A DNA stretch of 64,000 bases from Amia ocellicauda (GCF_036373705.1 NC_089851.1:60311850-60375849), one strand, 5' to 3'. Shown: positions 21,115-33,480, numbered from the stretch's first letter. Made by a program: numbers and translations. Notes: generated by a model from the letters alone, not told the origin.

Positions 21115-22808
21115 TAAAGGGTAGCGCACGGCATCTCTCTCTCTCACCTGAACCAGTAACTCGCTGCCACAGCTCAACCTGTACCAGAAACCAACCAAGT
21201 CTTTGCCGGGAACAGAAGAGTTAAACTGGGAGAAGGAGATTGAGCTGTACGAAGAAATCTGTAAAGATCTTTATTCAGTTAAAGAACTTTAGAAACTGCG
21301 CCTGCCCGCCTGTACCCATCTGATCAGTGGAGTGAATACAGCTGGACAATTGACTAAGTCGACTGCAATACGAAAGTGTTCAGTCATTTAAATAGCTATT
21401 GAGTCTTAAGAAACTTGACCCTTGGAAACAAACAGGGCCTTGCTTTCCACAAAGACTTTGTCTTCAAGTAACTATGGTGGAAACCCTCCTTGCAAAGAAG
21501 ATCCTGTGCACATTCTTGGAGCCTTCAAACCAGTGGAAAATCAGTTTGGAAAAGACTCTACTATCGCGAAACCCCAACTTCCAGGTGCATCGACTGAGTG
21601 GAAGTTCTTGGACAAAGCCGAACCGGACTGCCTTTGTTCCAAATCACACGGACCTCGTGCCGTGTGCTGTTATCTGAGCCCGAAGGCAGAGAGGCCTCTC
21701 TGCGACGAAGTTCAGATAAGTTTAACAGTTTGGAGTTTATTATTCATGACATTTGAGAAATCCATTAGATATGTTATTCTGTGAGTCATAAACTAGTATT
21801 TTCTTAAATATAAATGAGTGCTGTATTAAACTGTTTTGTTTGACAATTTTAGAAATAAGAATCTGTCAACGCCGAGAAATATATTCTCATTCCTGTTTAA
21901 TTGTTTAGTCTGAAATTGACACAAGTTAATAGACACTAGATTATAGGTGGACCTGCCTATCCTTAATCATTGAACAGTAATCAATTAGGGAGAATTGTGG
22001 TAACAAGAAATGATAGAATCTTTCTCGGCACCCAAATATAAATGAGACTGATATATATATATAACGAGAAGTTATTTGACTTAAATACTAACCTGCATAG
22101 TTATTTGATGTTCGACTAACAATACTAATGAGACTCACCTTCGTCTTACTAACCGGTATTGTAGTCAATGTATTTATAACCTTTTTTGTTTAACGATTTG
22201 TGTGTTATCATATGCCATTCCATGGTCTTTGATTTGGTCAAGGAAGTGATTTGTCTTTGATTTGTTGATCTAGAGTTGAATTTTTATTAGTTTTTCCCTT
22301 TTTGTATAATTAGTGTAGTGCTACATTTAGTCTTTGTTTTTAATAAATTTGACAATTTATATCTTTGAAATTGGTGTCTGCGTCCAATTGTTACAGAAAT
22401 TGAGTTCTACAAGATTCCAGGATCCGTGATAAGGTGATACTATACATTCACTTCTTTAATTGAAATTTATAAGTGTACCTTACGCTACATCAAGTTAAGT
22501 AGTGGTTTCTGTTAAATGTTATCTTGTGAGATTTATTTATTTTATTTTGTATAACGAAACAAAAATTTAGATTGTTCAGTACACAATCATTCTGCAATCA
22601 TCAGGGCAGTACTGCACACTTCTGTGTTTTGCCTTTCCCATTCAAACCAGGCTGGACTAGAAGGAGAATTTAAAGACTGCCTGCAATCCACTTGTGAAAA
22701 TGAGATTACCAAGGCATCAAAACCCTCAAAAAGAAGACACTGTCTAAGAATCGGGGAGAGCCATGATTCAAGCTGATCTGTACTAAAGTGTTTCCTTTTG
22801 TTCCTCAG
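21115..22808. other. SMYD5 intron, no gene recognised
   Basis: AT-rich intronic sequence after transposon copy 1. It includes AATAAA near 22341 followed by TTGGTGTCTGCGTCCAATTG and a TTACA, which resembles the end of an LTR-type repeat, but no matching start or duplication was found. Short open frames at 21399-21784 have no recognisable domain. Confidence 0.4.
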
Positions 22809-23295
22809 GCTTGGGACAAAGGCAGAGCACTGGCAGAGCCTCTTCTCTCAGTTCTGCAGCAGGACGGCTAATGAAGAGGACGAAATCGCTCACAAGCTCC
22901 TGGGAGAGAAGTTTCAGGTCAGGGTCTGTGTTCAGGGCTTCAGAGATTCTTAAGAAGTCGCACCACACCAAATTTCCTCCAGGATGCAGAAGGTACTCAG
23001 TGTAGTTATAGATGCCTGTATCCTGGACTAATGGAATTGAAAGGCATCTTCTGATCTGGATGCTCGTAGCGTAATAAGAACTTCAAAGAGCGACTTCTTT
23101 TGTAATAATCCTGTTTCTAGTATCAATTCCTTTGCCTTTCCAATGGGAACATAACCCACAGGAAACACTACTTTTCACAAACTGCCACTCATCTTCAAGT
23201 ACTCTGAATAAAACAGCACTGCCTGAGGAGTCTAACGGTGATGTGCAGAAGGTGTGGACGGCTGGTTGTGAATTGCTGCTTTTTTATGTCGGCTT

Positions 23296-23779
23296 TGTCA
23301 CGGTCTCCCCTGTTTCTACCTTAGTTCACCACCAGAGGTCTCCCTCTCCCGAATACTAGTTTAGTGCTTCTCCTTTCCTTTATCCAGTCAAACCAGTCTT
23401 TCCACATTCTTCCCTACCAGGTGCACCTGTTCTGTCCTCCTCTCCTATCATTGGTCAATCCTTCATTCACCTTGTTCAATCCCTCTCTCCTTCACAGTAC
23501 TTAAACCCCTCTGTTTCCTAGATTAATCGTGAAGTCTTGCATTCTCTCCTGGATCATTTCTAAGCCTTGTTTCTTGAGTGCCTTCCTGTGTATTTTTTTT
23601 GACATTTTGCTTCCTTCTCTCGTTTACCCCTGTCGGATCTCCCTACTAGCCTGTTCGCTTGATCGTTTGACCTGGACTGTCCCAGTTTATGCTCTCTCGT
23701 TTTGCCCTTATTGGATTATCTGCTTCAACTCTAAAAGCCTGCACTTGGATCCTTTCCTTTGGTCCTAGAGGACGTCACA
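23296..23779 (+). mobile_element. Solo LTR, Ty3/Gypsy-like
   Basis: 484-bp sequence starting TGTCACGGTCTCCCCTG and ending GACGTCACA, flanked on both sides by the 5-bp duplication GGCTT (23291-23295 and 23780-23784). The TG...CA ends and 5-bp duplication are those of an LTR integration. No internal region remains, so this is a solo LTR left by recombination between two LTRs. The TGTCACGG start resembles fish Ty3/Gypsy LTRs. It lies in an intron of the SMYD5 pseudogene. Confidence 0.8.
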
Positions 23780-26456
23780 GGCTTGCTGATATTAAGTTTG
23801 GCTTTGGGTTGACCAGATATCACCCTGCAATCAAAATTTTCCCAGACAAAAACAAGAACAAACATCTGCACAAAAGTGGTAGGCATCCTTCAATGACTTG
23901 CAGGGTTACAAAGTGAGCCTGTGTTCCTTGTGTGGTTTCAGCACAGGCACAAACTGAATGTACTGTGTAGCTGTGGTCCCTGGAATAATATAACCTGGAC
24001 CTAACCCTAATTCTAACCTTAACCATCTCTGTAATGTTGTTTCGGGAGTAATGGCCACAGAGCAAAATCAGGTCATGCATTTTGCTTGCAGGTCAAAATC
24101 AGACCATGACAGACCTGTCTGACCTGTTTTCATTTGTAAAATGATATTACATGCAAGATTCTATTCAATTTCTGTCCTGTGCCTGCCTTCATGCTTGCTT
24201 CCTCTGGGATCAGTTTAAGGCTAAGATGTTGAGTCTCAGGAGCTTAAGACAATGGCTGTGGTTAATGTAGGTCGGGTGTCACCTATATTTCTCTGTGTCG
24301 GGTTTTAGGGGCAACTGACATTGTTGTGGAACCAGTTCACTACAGCACTTTACGACGAGTGTCTGAGCAAGGTGAGTGTGTCCTGGAAATGCCATTTAAT
24401 ATCGCTGGGGGTTGCATTCCAGACATAGAAGAGCCCAGTTCTTGGCAAGCATGTCTGGGAATTGAAAGTGTCTAATAATCGCATTCACTGTTGCTGTTAA
24501 TGGTCTTGCAACTCAAAACTTGCAGAATCCAGCCTTGTCAGCTTTGTAAATATCTTTTCTTGTTGTTGTTACTTTAATCGTAATTCTTTAATGAGAGCAT
24601 TTTATCATTTGACAGGAACTGACATACTCCAACACTCTCTTGATAAGGAGGCATTTATAACATCTCACATTGTCAACTGCATTTCTTTATATACATTTAT
24701 TTCCTTGCTATGCCTTATTAGCAAACTTATGCTTCGGCTTCTTCAGAACAAAGCTAGAATACTCCCCTGTTCCTCAGCTAACTATGACAGAGGAATAGCC
24801 ATGTTTTTAAAGCTACAATTACATACTATCCTCACAATATGGTTTAAAAATCTCTAAGATCTCAAAATACACTTTGCTTGCTTATTTTTTAGCTTGTTCT
24901 TAAATCACTGGAGCCTGTGGCCCATAGTGGTTGTTCGCCCTCTCTGTGGAGCTTCATTTTAACTGGCAGTAGGAAACCTGAAACTCTGATTGCTTTGAAG
25001 TTCAAGTTCTCTGTCCCTGCTTTGAACATGCTCTTATATAACTGGGTTGTTACCAAAGCTTATCAACACCTCTTCTTCAAGGCACAGAATTTTGTCTCCT
25101 AGCCTTGTTCAAAGTAGACAGAATAGGATGGTGGTTGGAGCTGTGTGCTGTCCAAAATGGTTCTTCTGGGAGTGTCATGTTTAGCCAAGGCCTTTTGTTT
25201 ATAAAACTATACTATACATTTCAGACCGGTCACAACTACATTATGGTTTGACCTGACCAATGTATTACTTCTAGTCTGTACGATAGGTGTAAGAAAGTCT
25301 ATACAAGAGATTTATACAAGAACCCTGCATGATTTGAAGAACATGTGAATCCAAGAACCTCACCAAAGTTTTTTCCAAGTGCCAACAACATTGCTTGTAA
25401 GTCTGTAGCCTGTTTAGGTTGTCCCTCAAATATATAGTCTTTGTTTACCCTGCCTTGTTGTGCACATTTCAGCTAAGAATCTACACACTGCATCGACAGC
25501 CAATGGCTTGAACAGAGGTCTGCTCGTTTCTTCCCCCATGGAGTCATCTCAAAGGCTGCTCAGCCTTTTGGCTTTTGCTCCCACCTCATGTTTTTTTGTG
25601 AATTCTCTTGTCTAGCCAACCACAGCTGCCTGCCCAATGCCGAGGCCTCATTCCCTGACAACAACTACCTGTTGCACATGACTGCCCTCTCTGATATCGC
25701 CCCTGGGGAGGTAAAGCCATCAGAATAATTGTGTGTGCACGTGTATGTGGGGCAGTTCATAGTCTGTATATAAACAAGTATATGTCTGTGTGTGTCAATG
25801 CTTTTGTAAGGACCTGCAGGCACAGCTAGATTGATGTGCTGTTCTATAATTTCTCCTAGTATAGAAAAATAAGTTCAAAGTGTAATAATTGGGGGTTTTC
25901 AGGAAATCTCCATCAGCTACCTAGATTGCTGTCAAAGAGACTGGAGTAGGCACAGCCGCCACAAGATTCTCAGGTACATAGAGAGCCCAGAGACCGAGAC
26001 TGAAGCCCCATTTACAGTGTCTGCTGCTACTTCACTGAAAGGCATTAGTGTCGAGGCACAGTTGGACTTTGTTTTTGGAAGCACAGTAAAGTCTAACACA
26101 GTGAAGTGTTAAGGATTTCTCTCTAACCCACTGTTCTCTTTTGTTGTCAGGGAGAACTACCTGATTGCCTGCTCCTGTCCCAAGTGTCTCTCCCAGGCTG
26201 GATGTGACCTCTGAGGAAGAGGAGGAGGAAGGCAAAGGGGAGGGCGAGACGGAGGGCGACGACCTGGAGGATGAGATGACAGACGTGTGACGGGCGGGTC
26301 ATCACACCAGCGCACACCACTGAAACGGCACCGAGTTGATGTTAGAACAGTGGAGGACAGCAGTGCCGGCAGTGGGTCGGCTCTTCGCATCCACAGAGCA
26401 CACACGGGCTCGCTCCACCTGCCTCATCCCTGACTGTCCTCTACAGCCTCTCACCG

Positions 26457-26462
26457 AATAAA
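26457..26462 (+). promoter_or_regulatory. Polyadenylation signal of the SMYD5 copy
   Basis: AATAAA about 165 bp beyond the ancestral stop codon, in CACCGAATAAAACATTCATT. Confidence 0.6.
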
Positions 26463-26605
26463 ACATTCATTAAAACTAGAACACATTTCACATCAGATTT
26501 TTTTTTTAACTGTCGAATTTCTGTCCCTGTTATGTTTCTGCATATGAGATTCCAAAGGAAGAAGACCACTTTTTAAATGGATTTAAAATAAATAACACTC
26601 ATTCA

Positions 26606-26620
26606 TGGCATTTATTATTA

Positions 26621-26690
<70 letters not shown>
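26606..26690. repeat. (ATT)n microsatellite
   Basis: Run of ATT/AAT triplets, first AAT-phase then a long uninterrupted ATT tract. Confidence 0.95.
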
Positions 26691-26691
<1 letters not shown>

Positions 26692-27603
26692 GTATTAACT
26701 TTCCACTCCTGGTGCTTTCAGGAAGTGTTCTTCAGTGGGCATGACACAAGTTAGAAATGATGCATTTCTCAAAAATGTTTGTCTACCTACCTTTGACTTC
26801 AGTTACAACTTGAATGCATGACATGAAAATTTATCCTGCAAGTTGTATGCCAATAGTTTTTTTTTATTATTTTTTCTTTATAGATTCTAGGTAAGTCAAG
26901 TGCTCTTGTCCCAAACAAAGTCCAGTCTATTAACATCTTATCAAGACTTACTTGCAGAGCATTTTCTATTAGACTGCTATTGTGTAAGCTAACCAGAATA
27001 ATTCCTAAACTCCCTGTTACATTTCAGTCCAGTACTATATGCAGATTGTTTAACAAATGTCTTGGCACTGTGTTCAACTTAATGACTATTAGATCTGTCT
27101 ATCATTTCAATAGTTACAGGCAATAACTAAATAGCTGTTACTTTAAGAGACTGGGACCATTCACAGTGTAAATATGCCAGCTGTTCATAGGACTGCCTGC
27201 AGTATCTATCATTGCCAGTAACTCTTGACATAAAACAATTACTGTTTTACAAGTTGCATCCTCACAAGCTGAGAGTTATGTAGTGCAGCAGTATGAATAG
27301 CACAGATGTCATATTTACTGGGGATATGAAGGCAGCTTTGTTTTCCCGACACTAGGTGGCATTGCTGTAAAAGAGCGATCGACTTGCAGAGCTTCCGTAG
27401 TGTTCTTAGTTGGTTTTTTTTTAACTCCAAAGATCAGTAACAGTATGGAAATGCACATATGGTATATTTATACTTTTAAGACAGATCAATAACCCTTCCT
27501 AAAGGAGAATGACTGTTCACTCTCCCCTTTCCCAGAGAGATCTACCACTTTCTAAACACAAGGAATGGCCTGTAATATTTACTCTTACTGCTTAATATAT
27601 ATA
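26691..27603. other. Intergenic, nothing recognised
   Basis: AT-rich sequence between the SMYD5 3' end and transposon copy 2. No convincing coding, RNA or repeat signal was seen. Confidence 0.4.
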
Positions 27604-28824
27604 CACTCACGTAAAGGATTATTAGGAACACCTGTTCAATTTCTCATTAATGCAATTATCTAACCAACCAATCACATGGCAGTTGCTTCAATGCATTTAG
27701 GGGTGTGGTCCTGGTCAAGACAATCTCCTGAACTCCAAACTGAATGTCTGAATGGGAAAGAAAGGTGATTTAAGCAATTTTGAGCGTGGCATGGTTGTTG
27801 GTGCCAGACAGGCTGGTCTGAGTATTTCACAATCTGCTCAGTTACTGGGATTTTCACGCACAACCATTTCTAGGGTTTACAAAGAATGGTGTGAAAAGGG
27901 AAAAACATCCAGTATGCGGCAGTCCTGTGGGGGAAAGTGCCTTGTTGATGCTAGAGGTCAGAGGAGAATGGGCCGACTGATTCAAGCTGATAGAAGAGCA
28001 ACTTTGACTGAAATAACCACTCGTTACAACCGAGGTATGCAGCAAAGCATCTGTGAAGCCACAACACGTACAACCTTGAGGCGGATGGGCTACAACAGCA
28101 GAAGATCCCACCGGGTACCACTCATCTCCACTACAAATAGGAGAAAGAGGCTACAATTTGCACAAGCTCACCAAAATTGGACAGTTGAAGACTGGAAAAA
28201 TGTTGCCTGGTCTGATGAGTCTCGATTTCTGTTGAGACATTCAGATGGTAGAGTCAGAATTTGGCGTAAACAGAATGAGAACATGGATCCATCATGCCTT
28301 GTTACCACTGTGCAGGCTGGTGGTGGGGGTGTAATGGTGTGGGGGATGTTTTCTTGGCACACTTTAGGCCCCTTAGTGCCAATTGGGCATCGTTTAAATG
28401 CCACGGCCTACCTGAGCATTGTTTCTGACCATGTCCATCCCTTTATGACCACCATGTACCCATCCTCTGATGGCTACTTCCAGCAGGATAATGCACCATG
28501 TCACAAAGGTCGAATCATTTCAAATTGGTTTCTTGAACATGACAATGTGTTCACTGTACTAAACTGGCCCCCACAGTCACCAGATCTCAACCCAATACAG
28601 CATCTTTGGGATGTGGTGGAACAGGAGCTTCGTGCCCTGGATGTGCATCCCACAAATCTGCATCAACTGCAAGATGCTATCCTATCAATATGGGCCAACA
28701 TTTCTAAAGAATGCTTTCAGCACCTTGTTGAATCAATGCCACATAGAATTAAGGCAGTTCTGAAGGCGAAAGGGGGTCAAACACAGTATTAGTATGGTGT
28801 TCCTAATAATCCTTTAGGTGAGTG
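27604..28824 (+). mobile_element. Tc1/mariner DD36E (Incomer-type) transposon, copy 2
   Basis: 1221 bp, same length and structure as copy 1, flanked by TA in a TATATATA context. The left terminal repeat has one mismatch (CACTCACGTAAAGG against CACTCACCTAAAGG at the right end). The element is nearly identical to copy 1 along its length, so both come from the same recent burst. Confidence 0.93.
27752..28792 (+). CDS. Tc1/mariner DD36E transposase, catalytic E replaced by Q
   Basis: 346 residues, uninterrupted, starting MGKKGDLSNFERGMVVGARQ. The domains are as in copy 1: N-terminal helix-turn-helix, then catalytic domain with D in VAWSDESRF and D in YFQQDNAPCH. The third catalytic position reads SPDLNPIQHLW where copy 1 has SPDLNPIEHLW, a GAG to CAG change. 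The acidic residue that binds the metal ion is therefore missing, and this protein should be unable to cut DNA although its frame is open. It could still bind terminal repeats. Confidence 0.92.
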   Translation: MGKKGDLSNFERGMVVGARQAGLSISQSAQLLGFSRTTISRVYKEWCEKGKTSSMRQSCGGKCLVDARGQRRMGRLIQADRRATLTEITTRYNRGMQQSICEATTRTTLRRMGYNSRRSHRVPLISTTNRRKRLQFAQAHQNWTVEDWKNVAWSDESRFLLRHSDGRVRIWRKQNENMDPSCLVTTVQAGGGGVMVWGMFSWHTLGPLVPIGHRLNATAYLSIVSDHVHPFMTTMYPSSDGYFQQDNAPCHKGRIISNWFLEHDNVFTVLNWPPQSPDLNPIQHLWDVVEQELRALDVHPTNLHQLQDAILSIWANISKECFQHLVESMPHRIKAVLKAKGGQTQY

Positions 28825-31038
28825 TATATACACACTTTTTTTCTTATTAAGATGCCAGCTACCATTTTCCTAAATGGGATGTATAATCAAAGACCTATAA
28901 CCAGACAGGTCATTCAAATACCCTTCATTCTTCCTCAGAGTGCATGCATGTCATTCAACCCAAATCAGAAACATCCATTCCTCGTAGGATAACGGTAGTT
29001 TGTGATCCTCGCGTGGCAGTCCTCGCTTCGTATGTTGGGAATGTTTCCACTCGCATGCAGACACAAGTGCGGAGTTAAATAAGTACACCATACTGTTTCG
29101 CACTTGCAAAATTAGTGTTCCCCTGTAATTAGATTGCATGGTGGATAGTGAGTACCAGTATTTTTAAGCCTGAATTAATAAGTTCTAAACAGGTAATATT
29201 TTGACAGTGATTCTAGGTGTTACACAGTTAAAGATTTAAAAACTACCAGGCTGACTCTCCTGACAGTTTGTCCTGTTATGTATGTGTGGAATATGGTAAG
29301 GATATGAAATCTAATTATCACAAACTTATGGTCCTATCACACATAGATTCAACTGGATGTGTTTTGCTTGTAATGTTTGACTAATGGTGGGTTCTCTGGG
29401 GAACCCAGACTTGTGGCTGCGTTGTAGTTGTGCATGTCTGATAGGTACAAGATACAGAGTGTTTTCAGCTCTTTGGTCTTAAAATGTCCTGTAAAATAGC
29501 CACTTTGGTACCACAATCCTCTGTGGAGTCTTGATCTGAATCTTGAGGGAAATTCAGTCACCCGAATCCTTAATCCAAGTTTTAAAAGACTTTATTGATT
29601 AATAAACTATCATGAGGTTGTGCGTTTTCATATTACATACAGGTTAGCATGGGAAATGTTCCAAGTGATTCTTTTGTAAATCAGTTAGGTTCCAAAATGT
29701 TTGAGCAATAGCCCACTAATGTCATTTGGTAATCTCCAATAAAATATCACTGGATTAAGTTGTCTGAGGCCTGTCTGTCTGTTTCCCTCTGACCAATCAC
29801 TCACTCACTCGCTCGCTGAAGACCTGGCTTAACCAACGGCAGAGTGTCTGGAGATAAATCCTGATGGAGAACGCTAGAATATCATTTAGTTGTCACCAGG
29901 GGCAGATAGACAGATGTCCCTCCCCAACAGGCACTCAAGTTATAGCTTTTCTATAGTGAGAAAAACAAAGCAAAATTACTTTTCAGACTTGTGCTGGTAT
30001 GTAGCCTATAGTATTGATTTTGTTTGTAGCTCTTAAACATATGCACATAACTATAAGGCACCTCGACAGACTGATAATGACACGCATCACTTCAATCCTT
30101 CAGTATTCCTCCCAGCAATAAACAAAGACAATATATATTGAATGGATATTCAAGAACTGAAATCCACCTTAAACTATTACGTAAACACCTCCAGTCCAGG
30201 AAAATGTATTTCTTCCCATTCTATAGGGCAGGATCGCAACCTTCGATTTAAGAAGAGCAGTATCTGTATAGATAGGATTTGAAGCACATAACAGACACAC
30301 ACGTACAGATGCATAAATACAGATCTGTGTAAGTACATATGTATGTGTTATATTTCCGTTTCTACAGAAAACAAACATCTGAAGAGTTAAACATACTTTC
30401 AGGGAAGAGAAGATCTCAATTCCTCAATCTTATGCCAGCAAGACTGAAGAGACACTCATTAATACTTATATGTTATATGGGCTATTCAGTTGATTTATGA
30501 ACAATAAGCTATTCTGGATTCATATTAATTTGGGGCTCTTAGTGGTCATCTTTTATCTGATCAACAACATATGTTGAATAGAATATCTTCCAAATTCATT
30601 GGAAGTAAAAGAAAAAATGAAGTATAGTTCCTGTGGTATGCTCTAAGAATTGATGTCAATTTGTGACCAGTATTTAGAGGAGGTACGCACGCCCAAGGGC
30701 TCTCTGGCCCGCAGAGAGTTGACGGTTGGCCCAAAAGTGAATCTGGGTTAAACTGGCACAACAGTAAAATGTCCATGTTGGGCACCCTGTTGGCCTGGGA
30801 CAGCCAGAGTTCACTTTACGCCACCACCATGGCCACCAATGAGCCGAAGCACGGGAGCTCGACCACAAGGTCTGTTGTGAGATGGTCCAGGAGGGTGTGG
30901 GTCACAAGGTGGGCGCAAATATGCCAGGAGGCAGGGTCCTCAGGATGTGCATGATGTGTGCTTTATAGCTCACAGATCTGGAGAGGAGTATCCACAATTG
31001 TGATTTGCAAAACAGAGATTGAGTTACTGTATGTCACA
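28825..31038. other. Intergenic, no gene recognised
   Basis: No feature can be named. The stretch at about 30670-30955 is less AT-rich than its surroundings and has coding-like composition on both strands (for example RTPKGSLARRELTVGP on plus), but no continuous frame or known domain. It may be a decayed exon. Confidence 0.3.
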
Positions 31039-31042
31039 GTAG

Positions 31043-31441
31043 TGTGGAAGAACAATCATCTTCAATCAGGTTGGAACGTTAGTTGCAATGCCTTTAATAC
31101 ACGCAGCGTGGAGAGGAACAGTGAATCAAGAAGATCCCAAAGTCGCTCTGCCTTCATTTTAACAGTCAGAGCTTTTATACACAAACATCAAAGAGCTGGT
31201 TAAAAAGTTAGCTAAGCAGAATATATATCATTATAGGACAGAGTTCATAGGTCAACACATGGATTAGGGAGCAGGCACTTAAATCATACTGTTTGACATT
31301 GTCTCCAAGATTCTCACTGTAAATAACAAACAGAAATCAAGCTACCTTCTGGCCTGACCTTCTAGCTTGACCTTATCTTTCTTAAGTATACAAGAGAGAT
31401 AAACAGGTATTAGAGAAAGAATTTCTAACTTTCCTTCCACA
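31043..31441 (-). repeat. Provirus 3' LTR
   Basis: 399 bp with ends TGTGGAAG and CTTCCACA (inverted at the termini). It is preceded on the minus strand by the polypurine tract AAAATGGGGGGAG (plus strand 31442 onward), the standard start site for plus-strand synthesis in retroviruses. Near-identical to 47794-48222; the two differ in length by one indel of about 30 bp and one single-base indel. Confidence 0.9.
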
Positions 31442-31514
31442 CTCCCCCCATTTTGTCCTATGATGAGACCCTGGAGTTGTAAACCTTAACCTCAGGGGGA
31501 ATAGTGGACATCAT

Positions 31515-32400
31515 TCAGTGTAATAAGGTTATATTCATAAGATCCATTATATCACTGTGTTCTTGCAGCATTTCCACATACATTATTTTAGCAGACTCCT
31601 TTATTTCAACACGAGTATGGCTTTTCTGCATTTCTCTAGCAGTGCAAGCACAGCAACACTTGATCAGTCCAAAACAAATATAGAGAAGAATGAGTATGCC
31701 AAGGATAAAAAGCAGACTTTGGGCTATGATAGCACCAATACTTCCGAGGGAGCCACTTATCCAGCTCCCAAGAGACCACTCCGAGGTCTGGTGGATTTTA
31801 GTTACATCTTTACAAATGTGATCCGTAAGATCATGAATGTGTTCAGTAAACTTAGTAAAGGCAGATGCATTAACAGTATTGTAAATACTCATATCTATTC
31901 TATAATGTTTCCATATAGCACAGTTATCTTCCACAGTCAAGGGAACTGGGATCATGGGAATGCCTCCCTCAGTGTTATGGGGCACATGTGAACACACCCA
32001 GCACCTTGACAGATTCAAGTCTTTTGTAAACTGATAAGACAGTTGGAGGTAGGCGTTTCCTCTGGTCAGGTAGCTGTCTCGTCGCTGTCAAATCCTCAGT
32101 TGTATTTTATCAGTGTATATGTTATTGTTTGTGGTGTCGATATGCAAAAGGGGAGAGGTTACTAGCACATCACCTGGTATTTGTGGACTCATGCGTCCTG
32201 CCGCTCCTTTTGGGCCACTGCTCTGGCCATGTGCCGTTAGCTGGAGGGTGATGCTGATGTCAGCTTCTTCTGGACGGGTTTCCTCAGTCAGTGATGATCC
32301 TGTCAACTTGGAGGTGAAGGCGCCCTTTTCCAAGGCTGCTATGGCGCAGATGATGGTCCCGCAGGCGATGAGGAAGAGGATCCAGGCGAAGGCATTATCC
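31515..32400 (-). pseudogene. env: Provirus env remains
   Basis: Minus-strand frames include a segment CWVCSHVPHNTEGGIPMIPV of the kind found in fish retroviral envelope surface proteins. A long hydrophobic stretch (LLFILGILILLYICFGLIKC) followed by a Cys-rich tail suits the membrane anchor of the transmembrane subunit. A signal-peptide-like hydrophobic run lies upstream. The gene is broken and shorter than a complete env; about two frames carry it. Confidence 0.7.
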
Positions 32401-32429
32401 CTCTGTTCTCCACCAGGGTTGTGCTGATC

Positions 32430-33480
32430 ACCTCGATTGGCAAGTTTGCAGTGGGAGGAGTGGATCCATGTCGTCTTTCCTTGGCATTTCACAGCTGTGT
32501 GGGTGGTCAGGAGCACCTGGTAGGGCCCTGTCCACCTGGGCTGTTGGGAGGACTTTCTCTTTTGTGCTTTAATATACACATAGTCACCTTGCACCTTGCA
32601 CCTTGCAATCCTGCTGGGATGGTTCAGTCTGGGCGGCTTTCACCTGTGAATGGACAGCTTCGAATGCACGTGTTAGTCCCATACAAAAAGACAACATAGC
32701 ATCATCCATCAAGTGAATGTCCATTTCCCTTACAGACAATGGAGGAGTGATGGAGAGTCTCATAAGTCATCCCATAATAATCTCACACGGAGAAAGGCCC
32801 TGTTTTTTTCAATTTGCTGACGATCTCATTGTCATTAGGACTATAGGAAGGGCATCTGGACATTTGAGTCCTGTTTGTTTGCATATTTTAACCAGCTTAT
32901 TCTTTAACATTCCATTTTGTTTCTCCACTGCTCCAGCTGACTGAGCCTGATGGGGCAGTGAAAATGTTGTTTACCTCGCAGGTCTTTGCATAGTTCCTGC
33001 ACTATCGTCCCAGTGAAGTGAGTGTTCCTATCGCTGGAAATTTCCCTGGAATGCGAAATCTACATATAACATCCCTTAACAGTATTTTTGCTACTGTTAC
33101 TACTTCAGCCTTCCTATGGGATAGGCTTCAACCCATTTAGAACACCTATACATTATTACAAGTATATATTCATATCCACAACATTTAAGCTTTTGAACAC
33201 AATCTATTTGCATATTGCAGGATTATGAGCTTGATAAATGTGGCAAGTTCTACAATATTGCTAAGCTGTTACTATAAAACCTGGGGCAAACCAATTTAAA
33301 AGACTGATGCACACATCCCCCCTTTGCCTGTGTGGCCAACACCATGCGCCAGATGGGCAAACCAGGGAAAGAGTGCCTGTGAGGCAACCAATGAATTAGT
33401 AAACGTTTGAGCTCTCTTATGGAAGGTGCAGTGGCCAGTTGCAATTTCCTGGAGCTTTTACAGTGCATCTCAAATTATAT
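32430..33480 (-). pseudogene. pol: Provirus integrase remains (pol 3' end)
   Basis: The minus strand shows retroviral integrase parts in order: a Cys/His N-terminal region, core motifs like GYEYILVIMYRCSKWVEAYP and a SDR-THFTG block, and a C-terminal GPY/F domain (RWTGPYQVLLTTHTAVK followed by TTWIHSSHCKL). These are typical of gamma/epsilon-type viruses. It is broken by several changes. Confidence 0.78.

Larger units (their letters stand above)
19017..26462 (+). pseudogene. SMYD5: SMYD5 pseudogene (3' half, unprocessed)
   Basis: SMYD5 is a SET and MYND domain lysine methyltransferase. Exons recognised by the protein they encode, with AG/GT borders: 19017-19086 (HYPPETSSITLMARMVATVKQ region), 22809-22917 ([20 protein letters not shown]), 24309-24371 (GQLTLLWNQFTTALYDECL), 25616-25710 (post-SET start [17 protein letters not shown]), 25903-25973 ([20 protein letters not shown]) and 26151-26290 (ENYLIACSCPKCL, then an acidic tail ending DEMTDV). 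Defects seen: no 5' exons before 19017; no exon for the roughly 80 residues between LSK and NHSC; four extra bases (GCAG) in the 22809 exon; and a frame change after CLSQA giving an early TGA at 26212-26214, ahead of the ancestral stop at 26288-26290. AATAAA at 26457-26462. Introns keep it unprocessed. Sequencing error could explain the indels but not the missing exons. Confidence 0.82.

Noticed and set aside
21399-21784. Possible protein gene (two overlapping open frames of 92 and 120 codons)
   Set aside because: No domain, no splice context and two competing frames; treated as intronic DNA.
20144-28404. Minus-strand open frames opposite the two DD36E transposases
   Set aside because: Mirror frames of the transposase genes, present in both copies only because the DNA is duplicated.
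31557-32699. Plus-strand open frames opposite env and integrase
   Set aside because: Antisense shadows; the minus strand carries the recognisable retroviral motifs.
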